Below, piece after piece: positions 24,432 to 32,657 of a stretch of DNA of 64,000 bases. A model generated the notes under the pieces. That model made no database searches, was not told the origin of the DNA, and saw only the letters and a list, made by a program, of their open reading frames with translations. How positions within the stretch are numbered: the stretch's first letter is position 1; each line of letters starts with the position of its first letter. The position numbers were made by a program, and so were the translations under genes. This stretch comes from UKL13-2 sp947085425 (GTDB lineage: Bacteria > Pseudomonadota > Gammaproteobacteria > Burkholderiales > Usitatibacteraceae): the NCBI GenBank assembly GCA_947085425.1, contig CAMTWK010000028.1, forward strand, positions 62,001-126,000, read 5' to 3'.

Positions 24432-25516
24432 CGTTTTAAATTCGCGCCCGCTTCGTACCAAGGCTTGGTGGCGTTGACAACCTTAACCACCACCAACATG
24501 ATTGGCACCTCGATCAGCACACCGACCACGGTGGCGAGCGCCGCGCCCGACTCGAAGCCAAACAAACTGATCGCGGCTGCGACCGCGAGCTCAAAAAAAT
24601 TGGACGCACCGATCAATGCCGATGGGCCCGCGACCGCGTGTTTTTCGCCGAGTCGCCGGTTCAACCAGTAAGCGAGCGAGGAATTAAAGATCACCTGGAT
24701 CAGGATCGGCACAGCCAGCAAAACAATCACCAACGGCTGACGCAAAATCGCCTCGCCCTGGTACGCAAATAACAGTACTAACGTGAGCAGCAATGCGCCC
24801 GTCGACCACGGTTGGATATGCTGCATTGCCCGATCAAAGTTTTCTTGACCGCGCGCGAGCAACATCCGCCTGAGCAGCTGCGCGATTCCCACCGGAATAA
24901 CAATGTAGAGCACCACAGAGGTCAGGAGCGTCGCCCATGGCACGATAATGCTGGATATGCCGAGTAATAACGCGACCAGCGGGGCAAAGGCAAACACCAT
25001 GATGAGATCATTCAGCGCCACTTGCGAAAGCGTGAAATAAGGGTCACCGTTGGTCAGGCGGCTCCAGACAAACACCATCGCCGTGCACGGTGCGGCCGCC
25101 AGCAAAATCAGGCCGGCAATATAACTGTCGATTTGTTCGGCAGGCAACAGCGGCGCAAATAAATGACGGATAAACAACCAGCCCAGCAGGGCCATGCTAA
25201 ACGGCTTGACCAGCCAGTTCACCACCAGCGTCACACCGATGCCACGTACATGTTGCCGAATCTGCCCAAGCGCGGCAAAGTCGATACGGATCAGCATCGG
25301 AATAATCATCACCCAGATCAGCAGACCAACCGGCAAATTCACCCGGGCGATTTCGAGTGAGCCGATCAATTTGATTCCGTCGGGCATGATCTGCCCAATT
25401 GCAATGCCAACAATAATACAAAGCGCCACCCACGCGGTCAGATAACGCTCAAAAAAATTCATCGGCGCCGGCGCGGCAACGTCATTCGCGCGGGCAGCTG
25501 GGTCGGCAGATTTCAT
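24422..25516 (-). CDS. acr3: Arsenite efflux transporter, ACR3 family
   Basis: This is a ten-helix inner-membrane arsenite exporter of 364 residues. Family features are the conserved cysteine in LLAAAPCTAMVFVWSRLTNG (near residue 141) and the glutamate in IGASNFFELAVAAAISLFG (near 307), both known to be essential in ACR3 proteins. The N-terminal 18 residues are polar and precede the first helix. The start overlaps the arsC stop by 4 nt. It is the last gene of the arsR-arsI-arsC-acr3 operon, and its stop codon lies inside the islet's right repeat. Confidence 0.95.
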   Translation of the reverse strand: MKSADPAARANDVAAPAPMNFFERYLTAWVALCIIVGIAIGQIMPDGIKLIGSLEIARVNLPVGLLIWVMIIPMLIRIDFAALGQIRQHVRGIGVTLVVNWLVKPFSMALLGWLFIRHLFAPLLPAEQIDSYIAGLILLAAAPCTAMVFVWSRLTNGDPYFTLSQVALNDLIMVFAFAPLVALLLGISSIIVPWATLLTSVVLYIVIPVGIAQLLRRMLLARGQENFDRAMQHIQPWSTGALLLTLVLLFAYQGEAILRQPLVIVLLAVPILIQVIFNSSLAYWLNRRLGEKHAVAGPSALIGASNFFELAVAAAISLFGFESGAALATVVGVLIEVPIMLVVVKVVNATKPWYEAGANLKRKV

Positions 25517-26007
25517 TTGGAGTGAATTTGTTTCAGTGCATTGGTCAGCGCCAGAGGATCGAGCTTTGCTACCGGAATGTCCACCAAAAATTCAATGCGA
25601 CGCTTGATCGCCAAAAAGGTCTGTTCAAACGCGGCGCGTTTTTCAGCGTCGCCGCCCGGCGTGTTTGACGGATCGGGAAATCCCCAGTGTGCGGTAGCAG
25701 GGTGGCCCAGCCATACCGGGCAAACCTCGCCAGCCGCATCATCACAGACCGTGATGATGATATCCATCACGGGACCACCCGGCACGACAAAATCATCCCA
25801 CGATTTACTCTTGAACGTGGTTGTATCAAATCCCAACCGGGCGACCTTTTCGAGCGCAAATGGATTCGGTGCGGATTTGGGGTGGCTGCCGGCACTAAAC
25901 GCTTGAAATTTACCCGCGCCGAGTTTATTCAACAGCGCCTCGGCCATCACCGAGCGCGCCGAATTGTGGGTACACAGAAAAAGCACGTTGAAGATACGAT
26001 CAGTCAC
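25513..26007 (-). CDS. arsC: Arsenate reductase ArsC, low-molecular-weight phosphatase type
   Basis: ArsC reduces arsenate to arsenite for export by Acr3. The 164-residue product has the phosphatase-like loop LFLCTHNSARSVMAE (nucleophile Cys12, CX5R), followed by FSAGSHP and the VCDDAAGEVCPVW segment with two further redox cysteines, as in thioredoxin-coupled enzymes. I chose the GTG that overlaps the end of arsI by 8 nt (GTGACTGA), preceded by an AAGG site. An upstream ATG in frame would add about 50 residues of glutamine/arginine-rich sequence inside arsI with no family match. Confidence 0.92.
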   Translation of the reverse strand: MTDRIFNVLFLCTHNSARSVMAEALLNKLGAGKFQAFSAGSHPKSAPNPFALEKVARLGFDTTTFKSKSWDDFVVPGGPVMDIIITVCDDAAGEVCPVWLGHPATAHWGFPDPSNTPGGDAEKRAAFEQTFLAIKRRIEFLVDIPVAKLDPLALTNALKQIHSK

Positions 26008-26530
26008 AGCACGTGCCTTTTGCTGACATGCTGGCTGGGATTGGCATTGATACTGTTGTCGAGTCCGGAACCGGTGAACAACATGCAGAAGCGGATGTTT
26101 TGACCACCGCTGTCGCCGTTGTCGTCGCTCCTGCCGTTGTTGTCTTTGCTGGTTTGCCATTGAAGGTTGGAATCGAATCCAGCGTGTGAAAACTTTCCCA
26201 GGCAATGCCGGACGGATCCATCAGCCAATATTTATCCGATCTGGCGTAGCAACAGCTGGCCCCCGTTTCCGCAATCACCGCACCGCCGGCATTCTGTAAT
26301 CGCGTGTGGATATCCGCCAATTCTGATGCGTTCTCAGCTTGCAAACCCAGATGATTCACACCCGCCGCATTGCCCCGCGACGAAATGGCAAAATTAATAC
26401 GCGGATCATCGAGCATCCACTTTGCGTAGTCATCCTTTTGTACATTCGGTGAGGCGCCAAACATGGCGGAATAAAAACGGGTGGATTGCGCCAGATCAGT
26501 CACGGCGACATGGACGTGAAAGCGCTTCAT
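26000..26530 (-). CDS. arsI: ArsI/CadI-family glyoxalase-fold protein, probable C-As lyase
   Basis: This 176-residue vicinal-oxygen-chelate protein has the CadI/ArsI layout: the opening MKRFHVHVAVTDLAQSTRFY (metal His), GVNHLGLQAEN, and a vicinal Cys pair in GASCCYARSDKYWLMDPSG (near residues 92-93) with the following WESF glutamate. In characterised ArsI enzymes such a Cys pair binds trivalent organoarsenicals before the carbon-arsenic bond is cleaved. A Thr/Ala-rich tail carries two more Cys pairs (SACCSP and the terminal GTCCD). It overlaps arsR by 4 nt. The C-As lyase role is inferred from motif and operon; simple metalloid binding is the alternative. Confidence 0.85.
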   Translation of the reverse strand: MKRFHVHVAVTDLAQSTRFYSAMFGASPNVQKDDYAKWMLDDPRINFAISSRGNAAGVNHLGLQAENASELADIHTRLQNAGGAVIAETGASCCYARSDKYWLMDPSGIAWESFHTLDSIPTFNGKPAKTTTAGATTTATAVVKTSASACCSPVPDSTTVSMPIPASMSAKGTCCD

Positions 26531-26901
26531 GCAGATCTCCTTTTTGGTGTTTTCGCTGATACAGAAGTGGTTTTTTTAGGTTTGCCACTGTCCTTGGTGA
26601 ACGTGGTGGCACAACTTGCACCCGCGCAACAGTTCTCGGTCAGGTAATCAATGAGCCTGCTCATGGTGGCGAAATTGGCGGAATAGATGATCGAGCGGCC
26701 ATTGGGTGCGGCGATCGTTAATCCGGCATGGGTCAATTCCTTGAGGTGAAACGACAATGTGGCATTGGCAAAGCCAAGCTTTTCGGCAATCGCGCCAACC
26801 GGCAACCCTTCGGGCCCGGTTTCAACCAACAACCGATAAATGGCGAGGCGCGATTCCTGTGCCAGCGCAGCGAGTGCACCAATGATTTTTTTTGTTTCCA
26901 T
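26527..26901 (-). CDS. arsR: ArsR/SmtB-family metalloregulator
   Basis: This 124-residue winged-helix repressor has helix-turn-helix residues around 37-60 (AIAEKLGFANATLSFHLKELTHAGL). The usual ELCVCDL metal site of E. coli ArsR is absent. Instead, cysteines cluster near the C-terminus in ENCCAGASC, as in ArsR types that bind arsenite through C-terminal thiols. A basic Lys/Thr/Ser tail follows. It is the first gene of the ars operon, overlaps arsI by 4 nt, and its own promoter contains a palindrome that it probably binds. Confidence 0.93.
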   Translation of the reverse strand: METKKIIGALAALAQESRLAIYRLLVETGPEGLPVGAIAEKLGFANATLSFHLKELTHAGLTIAAPNGRSIIYSANFATMSRLIDYLTENCCAGASCATTFTKDSGKPKKTTSVSAKTPKRRSA

Positions 26902-26908
26902 ATTTCCA

Positions 26909-26936
26909 GTATTATCGAAATAATAAGTGCAGTCAA
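26909..26936 (-). promoter_or_regulatory. ars operon promoter with overlapping ArsR operator palindrome
   Basis: On the minus strand, TTGACT (-35) and TAATAC (-10) are separated by 16 bp. A perfect 6-bp-arm palindrome (TATTAT-TTCG-ATAATA, 26910-26925) spans the spacer and -10, the usual place for ArsR repression. The expected transcription start falls at or one base before the A of the arsR ATG (26901). Confidence 0.65.
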
Positions 26937-27139
26937 GTTATTTTTATGAATTTGCCTCGTTGTTTTTTTGCGCGGGGTTGCATCACCCGGCGGGTATACG
27001 CAGTGCGTAAACATCGCGTCATCTTGCCGACCAACGATTTTTGCGTGCGCCTTCAACATATTTCGAATCCACCCCGGTGTGTAGTGCGTACACATGGTTA
27101 TCTCGTCATAATGGCGACAAACCATTTTAAGAAAACCCA

Positions 27140-28018
27140 ATGAACAAAATTTTTCTCCTTGTCTGCGTTGCGATATTGACCGCGCTGGTTTCGTCAAAGG
27201 TACACGCTCAGTCGCTGCCACCACTTGAATTCGGAGTTGGATTGTTCCAGCCTGACAAGGAAAAAAATGACGCCACGTATAAACCGCTGGCAGAGTATCT
27301 TTCGAAGAAGCTCAATCGCCCGGTTAAGCTGCGCACGGTGGACACTTGGGAAGGTCTGGCCAAGTCGCTGGCGTCGGGGGAAACCGACCTGGCGCTTATG
27401 GGACCGTGGGGTTATGTGTTGGCCAATTACCATTCTGGCGCCGAGGTGGTGGCAACCATTCTTTACCAGGATAAACCGGAATATTTCGCCATTATGGTGA
27501 CCCACCCAAACAGTGGTATCAGCACGATAGATGATTTAAAAGGCAAAACATTCGCTTTTGGTGATAAGGGTTCGACCTCCGGATTTTTGATTCCCTCCCA
27601 TGAATTTTTTAAGCGCGGCATTGTGGCGGAGAAATATTTCGCCAAAGTCATTAACACCAAACATCAGGCGATTGAAACGCAGGTCACCCGCGGTGAATTG
27701 GACGCCGGCGCCGACTACAACCGCAACCGCGATGCGATGATCGAGCAGGGCTTGATCAAGGCGTCTGACAGTAAGATATTTTGGACATCGGCGGCGTTGC
27801 CAAATGACGCCTTTGCGGTGTCAGCCAGTTTGGCAAAAGACAAATTGTTTACCGCCAAACTGGCCGCCGCATTGCAAGAAATTGGCGGCGAACTAAAAAG
27901 TCAGCCGACGCTTTTGCCCAACAACTACACCGGCTTTGTTGCAAAGGACAATCAGTATTACGCGCCGATAAAAGATGCGGCGTTGGCGCTAGGCTGGTTG
28001 TTGCCAAAGAAAAAATAG
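27140..28018 (+). CDS. phnD: PhnD-like phosphate/phosphite/phosphonate-binding protein
   Basis: This is a 292-residue periplasmic solute-binding protein of an ABC importer, with a signal peptide ending near residue 23 (KVHA-Q). The body shows family segments: FGVGLFQPDKEKNDATYKPL, SGETDLALMGPWGYVLANY, the anion-pocket-like FAFGDKGSTSGFLIPSHEF and GADYNRNRDAMI. Characterised relatives bind phosphonates, phosphite or phosphate. It is transcribed away from arsR and lies upstream of phnE (45-bp gap). Because arsenate mimics phosphate, a link with the adjacent arsenic genes is possible, but the ligand cannot be read from the sequence. Confidence 0.88.
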   Translation: MNKIFLLVCVAILTALVSSKVHAQSLPPLEFGVGLFQPDKEKNDATYKPLAEYLSKKLNRPVKLRTVDTWEGLAKSLASGETDLALMGPWGYVLANYHSGAEVVATILYQDKPEYFAIMVTHPNSGISTIDDLKGKTFAFGDKGSTSGFLIPSHEFFKRGIVAEKYFAKVINTKHQAIETQVTRGELDAGADYNRNRDAMIEQGLIKASDSKIFWTSAALPNDAFAVSASLAKDKLFTAKLAAALQEIGGELKSQPTLLPNNYTGFVAKDNQYYAPIKDAALALGWLLPKKK

Positions 28019-28063
28019 GCCACGTCTGTTGATGCCGCCATTCATCGCTTCATTTTTTCGTTT

Positions 28064-28936
28064 ATGAATCAGCGCGAACCTGCTTTTTCCTCGCGCTGGA
28101 TGGCGAGTTTGCTGTTTGCCTATGCGGGCATTGTTGCGCTGTGTATAGCCAGCCTCGTGGTGGCGGGGGATTTTTCACTTGGCCGCAAACCATGGGAAAA
28201 CTTGAAGACTACTTTGGTAGAGCTGTCCGTGCCGTCGTTCATCAACGTTTGGTTCGGACACGAAGCGCTGGAATTTCGAAATGACGCGGGCAAACTATTG
28301 CGCGTCGAAAATCAGCGCGAGACCGAATTAAAATATCTTGGCGGGGTCGGCGCGGCGGTTTGGACAACCTTCAAAATTGCCACCTTGGGTACATTGCTTG
28401 CCGCGATTTTGGGCGCGCCATTGGGCGTGCTGGCGGCAAAAAATATGCATGCGCCCCTGCCGCTGGCGTGGCTGGCGCGGCGGCTGTTGGACGTCGCACG
28501 TTCGATTCATGCGTTGGTGTTTGGTTTGTTGATTGTCGGCATTATCGGTCTCGGGCCAATGGCGGGAATTTTGGCCATTGGTCTGCATTCAATGGGAACG
28601 CTGGGAAAATTGTTCGCCGAAGCGATTGAAACATTGGACATGCGCGGAGTGGAGGCGGTGCGGGCGACGGGTGCCACGCCGGTGCAGATCCTGTTGTTTG
28701 CAGTGTGGCCGGCCATGATGCCGACCTTCAGCTCGAATCATCTCTATCTGTGGGAATACAATATTCGCGACTCGACCGTGCTCGGCCTGATTGGTGCCGG
28801 CGGGTTGGGATTATTGGTGAGTGAAGCGGTATCGCTTTTTCAGTGGGGACGATTGGCCACACTGTTGATTGCCATCGTCTTGATGGTGGTGGCGTTTGAT
28901 GCCATCTCGCGAAAAATTCGTCAACGTTTAATTTAG
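28064..28936 (+). CDS. phnE: PhnE-like ABC transporter permease
   Basis: This 290-residue inner-membrane permease has an N-terminal helix (about residues 13-35), a periplasmic region, and five or so helices of the BPD_transp_1 domain from residue 95 on. The cytoplasmic EAA-like loop reads EAIETLDMRGVEAVRATGATPVQIL; RDSTVLGLIGAGGLG near residue 240 is typical of PhnE. It follows phnD. No ATPase gene (phnC) is in the window, so the complex needs an ATPase encoded elsewhere. It converges with the TonB-family gene across 7 bp. Confidence 0.9.
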   Translation: MNQREPAFSSRWMASLLFAYAGIVALCIASLVVAGDFSLGRKPWENLKTTLVELSVPSFINVWFGHEALEFRNDAGKLLRVENQRETELKYLGGVGAAVWTTFKIATLGTLLAAILGAPLGVLAAKNMHAPLPLAWLARRLLDVARSIHALVFGLLIVGIIGLGPMAGILAIGLHSMGTLGKLFAEAIETLDMRGVEAVRATGATPVQILLFAVWPAMMPTFSSNHLYLWEYNIRDSTVLGLIGAGGLGLLVSEAVSLFQWGRLATLLIAIVLMVVAFDAISRKIRQRLI

Positions 28937-28943
28937 TTGGTCC

Positions 28944-29933
28944 TTATTTTGCCTCGATGGTGCCGCCCTTCATGAACATCCAGGTGCGGGTGATGTGCAG
29001 AATATCGGTGTCGCGTTTGATCTCGTTTGAGAAGCGATCGTAAGGAGCGGCCAAAACAACTATTCTTTTTGCCGCCTGATCCAATACTTTTTTGCCAGAC
29101 GAGCGATCGATCGTGATCGACTCGACCTCGCCGTTTGCCTTGATCGCCACCGTTAATTGCAATTGACCGTGGATGCCTTTTTGTTTTGCCTCCTCCGGGT
29201 AATTGAGGTTGCCGACTCGTTCAACTTTTTGCCGCCAGTTGTCGACATAGTTTGCAAAACGGTACTCGGCCGCGCGTGCACCGATAAAGGTTCGTTTCGG
29301 CCGCTGCTGATAGGCGTCATATTCTTTCGTCAGCTGCGCCTCGAGTTTGGTGATTTCGATTGATCGTTGCATCAGCGTGGTCGCAGCCGTTTGGTTCGGT
29401 GTGCCTGATGGCGGTGTGGTATTGCTTTGCACCACTTTGGCGGCCGCTTTTGCTTGCGCCATGAGGGTTTTCATTTCAGATTCGAGTACTTGAATGCGTT
29501 CCTGTGCGGCACGCAGTTCATTTTTAGCCGCGGATTGATCGATCGCGGGTAGTGGTGTTTTTGCGCGGCGTTTTTCATCGGTATTACCACCGCCGTCCAG
29601 ATTGGCTTGCGCCAGCGCATCGGCGTTCTGGGGCCGCGTTGCCGACTTTGAATTCACCAGCACCACCTCCATGAGGTTGTGGGGAGGTGCAAATTGTCTG
29701 GCATCAATCATCGCAAAACCAACGCCGACCACTGGAAAGATATGCAGACTGATGGAAATAACGGTGGCCGTTTGCATTGGAATGGAAACGGCAAACAGCT
29801 TTTGAATCGACAACGCAATTGGCGGCGGGGGAAGGGCGGCCACCGCGTCGAGTTTTGCGTCGAGGCGGGTATTGAGTTGGTGCGCGACCTGCCGGGGTCG
29901 CTCGAATAATTTGAGCACGGCGGTCACGAGCAA
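28944..29933 (-). CDS. TonB-family energy-transducer-like protein
   Basis: This inner-membrane anchored protein has one hydrophobic segment near residues 53-75 (TATVISISLHIFPVVGVGFAMI), a long coiled-coil and linker region (about 125-225, rich in Glu, Gln, Lys and Ala) and a C-terminal TonB-like domain (YPEEAKQKGIHGQLQLTVAI, then the ITIDRSSGKKVLDQAA segment). The EVVLVNSKSATRPQNADALAQANLDGGG stretch is typical of betaproteobacterial members. The start is uncertain: the longest frame opens with TTG, a GTG follows two codons later, and the first ATG (29777) lies just before the membrane segment. No exbB or exbD genes are adjacent. Confidence 0.8.
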   Translation of the reverse strand: MLVTAVLKLFERPRQVAHQLNTRLDAKLDAVAALPPPPIALSIQKLFAVSIPMQTATVISISLHIFPVVGVGFAMIDARQFAPPHNLMEVVLVNSKSATRPQNADALAQANLDGGGNTDEKRRAKTPLPAIDQSAAKNELRAAQERIQVLESEMKTLMAQAKAAAKVVQSNTTPPSGTPNQTAATTLMQRSIEITKLEAQLTKEYDAYQQRPKRTFIGARAAEYRFANYVDNWRQKVERVGNLNYPEEAKQKGIHGQLQLTVAIKANGEVESITIDRSSGKKVLDQAAKRIVVLAAPYDRFSNEIKRDTDILHITRTWMFMKGGTIEAK

Positions 29934-29956
29934 AGGGGCGGCATCATGCCGATATT

Positions 29957-31906
29957 TTATGCGGCTTTCGGGTTGGCTGACGCGGGCTGATTTTTTTCGC
30001 CGTTGGGCGGCTCCACGGGGTCGTTAGTGTTTGCGGCCTCCGGCAATATCGCTGAAAAATCGCCGCCAATAGACCAATAATCAATTTGGTCGATTTGGAC
30101 ATCAATCAGCGTCTTCGGCGGCAGGCCGGGAGACTTGCCGAGCTTGACGAAGAGGGGAAGGTGTTGGCCGCGCACCAATTCCTCCCGAATAATGGTCGCC
30201 GCAAAGGTCGTTTGTTGGTGCTGTTGCAAATATCGTAAACACCAAAAACGCTCCATATTGCGCTGAAATTCGGCATAGGCATCATAAGTCACGTCGAAAA
30301 TGCGTGCAATTTCATTCAGCAGTGGCGAGCGTTTTGGGTAGAGCGGCGTTTCGCCGCGAATCAAGGCGATCAACTGCCGTTGGTTGACCAAATCGACGTA
30401 TCGTCGCAGCGGCGACGATACCCATGTGTAATGGCTGACACCCAGGCCTTCGTGCGGCAGCGCGTCGGTGGTCATGCGGGTTTTCATGTTTTGTTGCACA
30501 CGATAGATGGCGGCGACCTGGTTTTCAGCCAAGAGCTTTCCCCATTCACTGTTGGCAAAAATCATGAATTCGGCCACCACGGTGTCGATCGGACTGCCGC
30601 GAACCCTGGCAGAGATGCCGATGTGAGCACCATCATCGGCGACCTCGAAGCTGTAATCGACGTAGTCCGCGCTGTCTTTCGCGCCGCGCTTTTCCTTCAA
30701 TGCCATTGCCAGTGTATATAAGCCAAGCAACGACCCGCCATAGGGGTCCGGGCACGATTGTGCCGCGATGGACTCGTTGGTAAACCAGGCTTCCAATTCA
30801 TGCAGGCGAAGATTTTTGGCAATGGTAATTTTTTCACAGACGGTGCGGGTGGTAGCCAGCGCGCCGGTCTGGCGATCAAATACCGCATATAGGGACACGC
30901 AAGCGCAGTCGCGGCCTTCCGCCAGTGTGGCCAAGTCGACAGCGTCGTCCGGCAGCATGGTGATTTTCGCGCCGGGGTAATACACAGTTGACAAACGTGC
31001 GCGTGCCAATGTGTCGAGCGCGCCATCGGCGGCAAAATAAAGCGCCGGGGCGGCAATATGAATACCAATTTCAACTCGATTTTCGTCTAGTAATCGGTAT
31101 GAAAATGCGTCGTCAATTTCTGTTGTGTTGGCATCGTCGATTGAAAATGCAGAAACATTGGCCAACGGCAGATCAGCCGGTATTAATGCCTCCAGTTCCA
31201 CTTTTGTCCGCGTGCCCTTTGGAAAATAGTCGGCCAAAAATTTGCCCACGTGATAATCATGCTGCGCCATATGGGTGGTGGAAGCCGAATTGACATGGTT
31301 CGCCCACATGCCAGCGGCGAAAAACAGTTGTGGCAACGGTTGTCCGGTTTCGGCCACAGCTTTCTCACACGCTTTGGCGATGAGAGTGTTGCGGTCCGGT
31401 TTGTACAACAGTTGGTTGGTATGCGGGCGCATCGCGTCGGGCATTTGCCCGGCTTTTAATTGATTCACCCAGGCGGCCATTTCTTCCGCCTCACGTTTTT
31501 TGCGTTCAACCGACGCCAATGCAGCCTTGAGATTTTCGGCCAGCGCTTTTTGGTACCGACCTTTGCCACGTTTGTAAAAATACATCGGCGCATTGTGTAG
31601 CTTGATGGCGCAGGACGCGGCTTCGGCGGGCGACGGTTTGTGGCCGTAGTATTCCAGCGCCAAGGCATCAAACGAAAATTCGCCGTCGGCGCACACTTCG
31701 TATAAAAAATCCGGATCGATTTCCGCCGCGAGTTGCTCCGCCTGCGGCATCAATTCGCCGAGGCTGTGGTCAAACTTGAGCAGCACGGATGTTGCCTTGA
31801 TCTTGCTGCGTTTGCCGGATGGTGCCTCGACTTGCAGGGACGCGCCCATGTCTTCCATCACACGGGCGACTTTGAAACCGCCATCTTCTTCGTAAAACAC
31901 ATTCAT
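29957..31906 (-). CDS. RNB-domain exoribonuclease (RNase II/R superfamily)
   Basis: This 649-residue ribonuclease has an N-terminal betaproteobacterial region (MNVFYEEDGGFKVARVMED) and the catalytic RNB domain from about residue 245. The magnesium-binding aspartates are visible in AFSIDDANTTEIDDAFSY, with VEIGIHIAAPALYF after it and the late SHYTWVSSPLRRYVDLVNQRQL segment. It presumably degrades RNA 3' to 5' in the cytoplasm. It differs in length and N-terminus from E. coli RNase II and RNase R, so I give no symbol. A TTG seven codons upstream is a possible alternative start. Confidence 0.9.
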   Translation of the reverse strand: MNVFYEEDGGFKVARVMEDMGASLQVEAPSGKRSKIKATSVLLKFDHSLGELMPQAEQLAAEIDPDFLYEVCADGEFSFDALALEYYGHKPSPAEAASCAIKLHNAPMYFYKRGKGRYQKALAENLKAALASVERKKREAEEMAAWVNQLKAGQMPDAMRPHTNQLLYKPDRNTLIAKACEKAVAETGQPLPQLFFAAGMWANHVNSASTTHMAQHDYHVGKFLADYFPKGTRTKVELEALIPADLPLANVSAFSIDDANTTEIDDAFSYRLLDENRVEIGIHIAAPALYFAADGALDTLARARLSTVYYPGAKITMLPDDAVDLATLAEGRDCACVSLYAVFDRQTGALATTRTVCEKITIAKNLRLHELEAWFTNESIAAQSCPDPYGGSLLGLYTLAMALKEKRGAKDSADYVDYSFEVADDGAHIGISARVRGSPIDTVVAEFMIFANSEWGKLLAENQVAAIYRVQQNMKTRMTTDALPHEGLGVSHYTWVSSPLRRYVDLVNQRQLIALIRGETPLYPKRSPLLNEIARIFDVTYDAYAEFQRNMERFWCLRYLQQHQQTTFAATIIREELVRGQHLPLFVKLGKSPGLPPKTLIDVQIDQIDYWSIGGDFSAILPEAANTNDPVEPPNGEKNQPASANPKAA

Positions 31907-31974
31907 AATTTTGGCGGGCAGAATCAACGTCTGGCAAAAGGATCAAGCCAAAATTATACGGGGCATCGGCCGAT

Positions 31975-32583
31975 TTAAATTTCGCTGTCAGCGAGACCGG
32001 CAAATCGCAGCACCGCACCGAGGTGTTTGGGAAAGGACGGCAGGTCGTGGTTGCCGCCGTCAATCACAATCGATTCGCAGGTGGGAAACGCCGCCAGCGT
32101 CTCGTTGTGGTTGAGGAGCTCGTCGCCCATTTCAACAATGATCAGGTAACGCGCTGCGGGTGCGTTGGTCGCCGGCGGCTTTTTTTGCGGCTGTAAGCTA
32201 CGCAGGGTCTCAAGGTGGTCGGTCGTAAAGGAAAATTGTTCATCGTTGTGCCAATTGGTTTGGGTGCCCACATGTGCCGCGAGGGTCAAATTCGGATGCA
32301 GCGACGGGTTGAGCAACACCGCCCGACACGCCAATGTCTCAGCAACAACATGCGCATAAAATCCGCCGAGTGATGAACCAATGAGTGTGATGTTTTGTGC
32401 CGGGTCACCACAGCGCGCGATAATGGCACCAATTTGCGCCATCGCCACCGCCGGGTCGGGCGACAGATCGGGTGTAATCAATTCCCAGTCGGCATGCACA
32501 TGCAACAAGGCGGCCGCCAAGTCACCCGCTTTTTTCGAGCGTGATGAACTGCGAAATCCGTGCAGGTAAATTAGTGTTTGCAT
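31975..32583 (-). CDS. YqiA-like alpha/beta-hydrolase esterase
   Basis: This is a small serine esterase of 202 residues in the UPF0227/YqiA family. The oxyanion-side motif YLHGFRSSSRSKKA opens the chain; the nucleophile serine is in GSSLGGFYA near residue 91, the acid is probably in the VEMGDELLN segment and the histidine in DGGNHDLPSF. The substrate is unknown; such enzymes cleave short acyl esters. The chosen ATG is three codons inside a TTG-initiated frame. It lies between the RNB gene and mpl, all on the same strand. Confidence 0.87.
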   Translation of the reverse strand: MQTLIYLHGFRSSSRSKKAGDLAAALLHVHADWELITPDLSPDPAVAMAQIGAIIARCGDPAQNITLIGSSLGGFYAHVVAETLACRAVLLNPSLHPNLTLAAHVGTQTNWHNDEQFSFTTDHLETLRSLQPQKKPPATNAPAARYLIIVEMGDELLNHNETLAAFPTCESIVIDGGNHDLPSFPKHLGAVLRFAGLADSEI

Positions 32584-32657
32584 GTCGGGCAAAGGCTAAT
32601 CATGGCGGCTTGTTTGCGGCATTTTTGGCTGAAGGTGGTTGTTGGTATTGCACTTTG

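Noticed and set aside
27002..27095. Direct repeat AGTGCGTA(A/C)ACAT at 27002-27014 and 27083-27095 upstream of phnD
   Set aside because: Two 13-bp sites with one mismatch could bind a regulator such as a PhoB-like protein, but they do not match a site I know and the spacing (81 bp) is not diagnostic.
26892..27143. An 83-codon rightward frame in the arsR-phnD intergenic region
   Set aside because: It runs over the ars promoter and operator and has an unlikely composition (many Cys, Arg and Phe) and no ribosome site.
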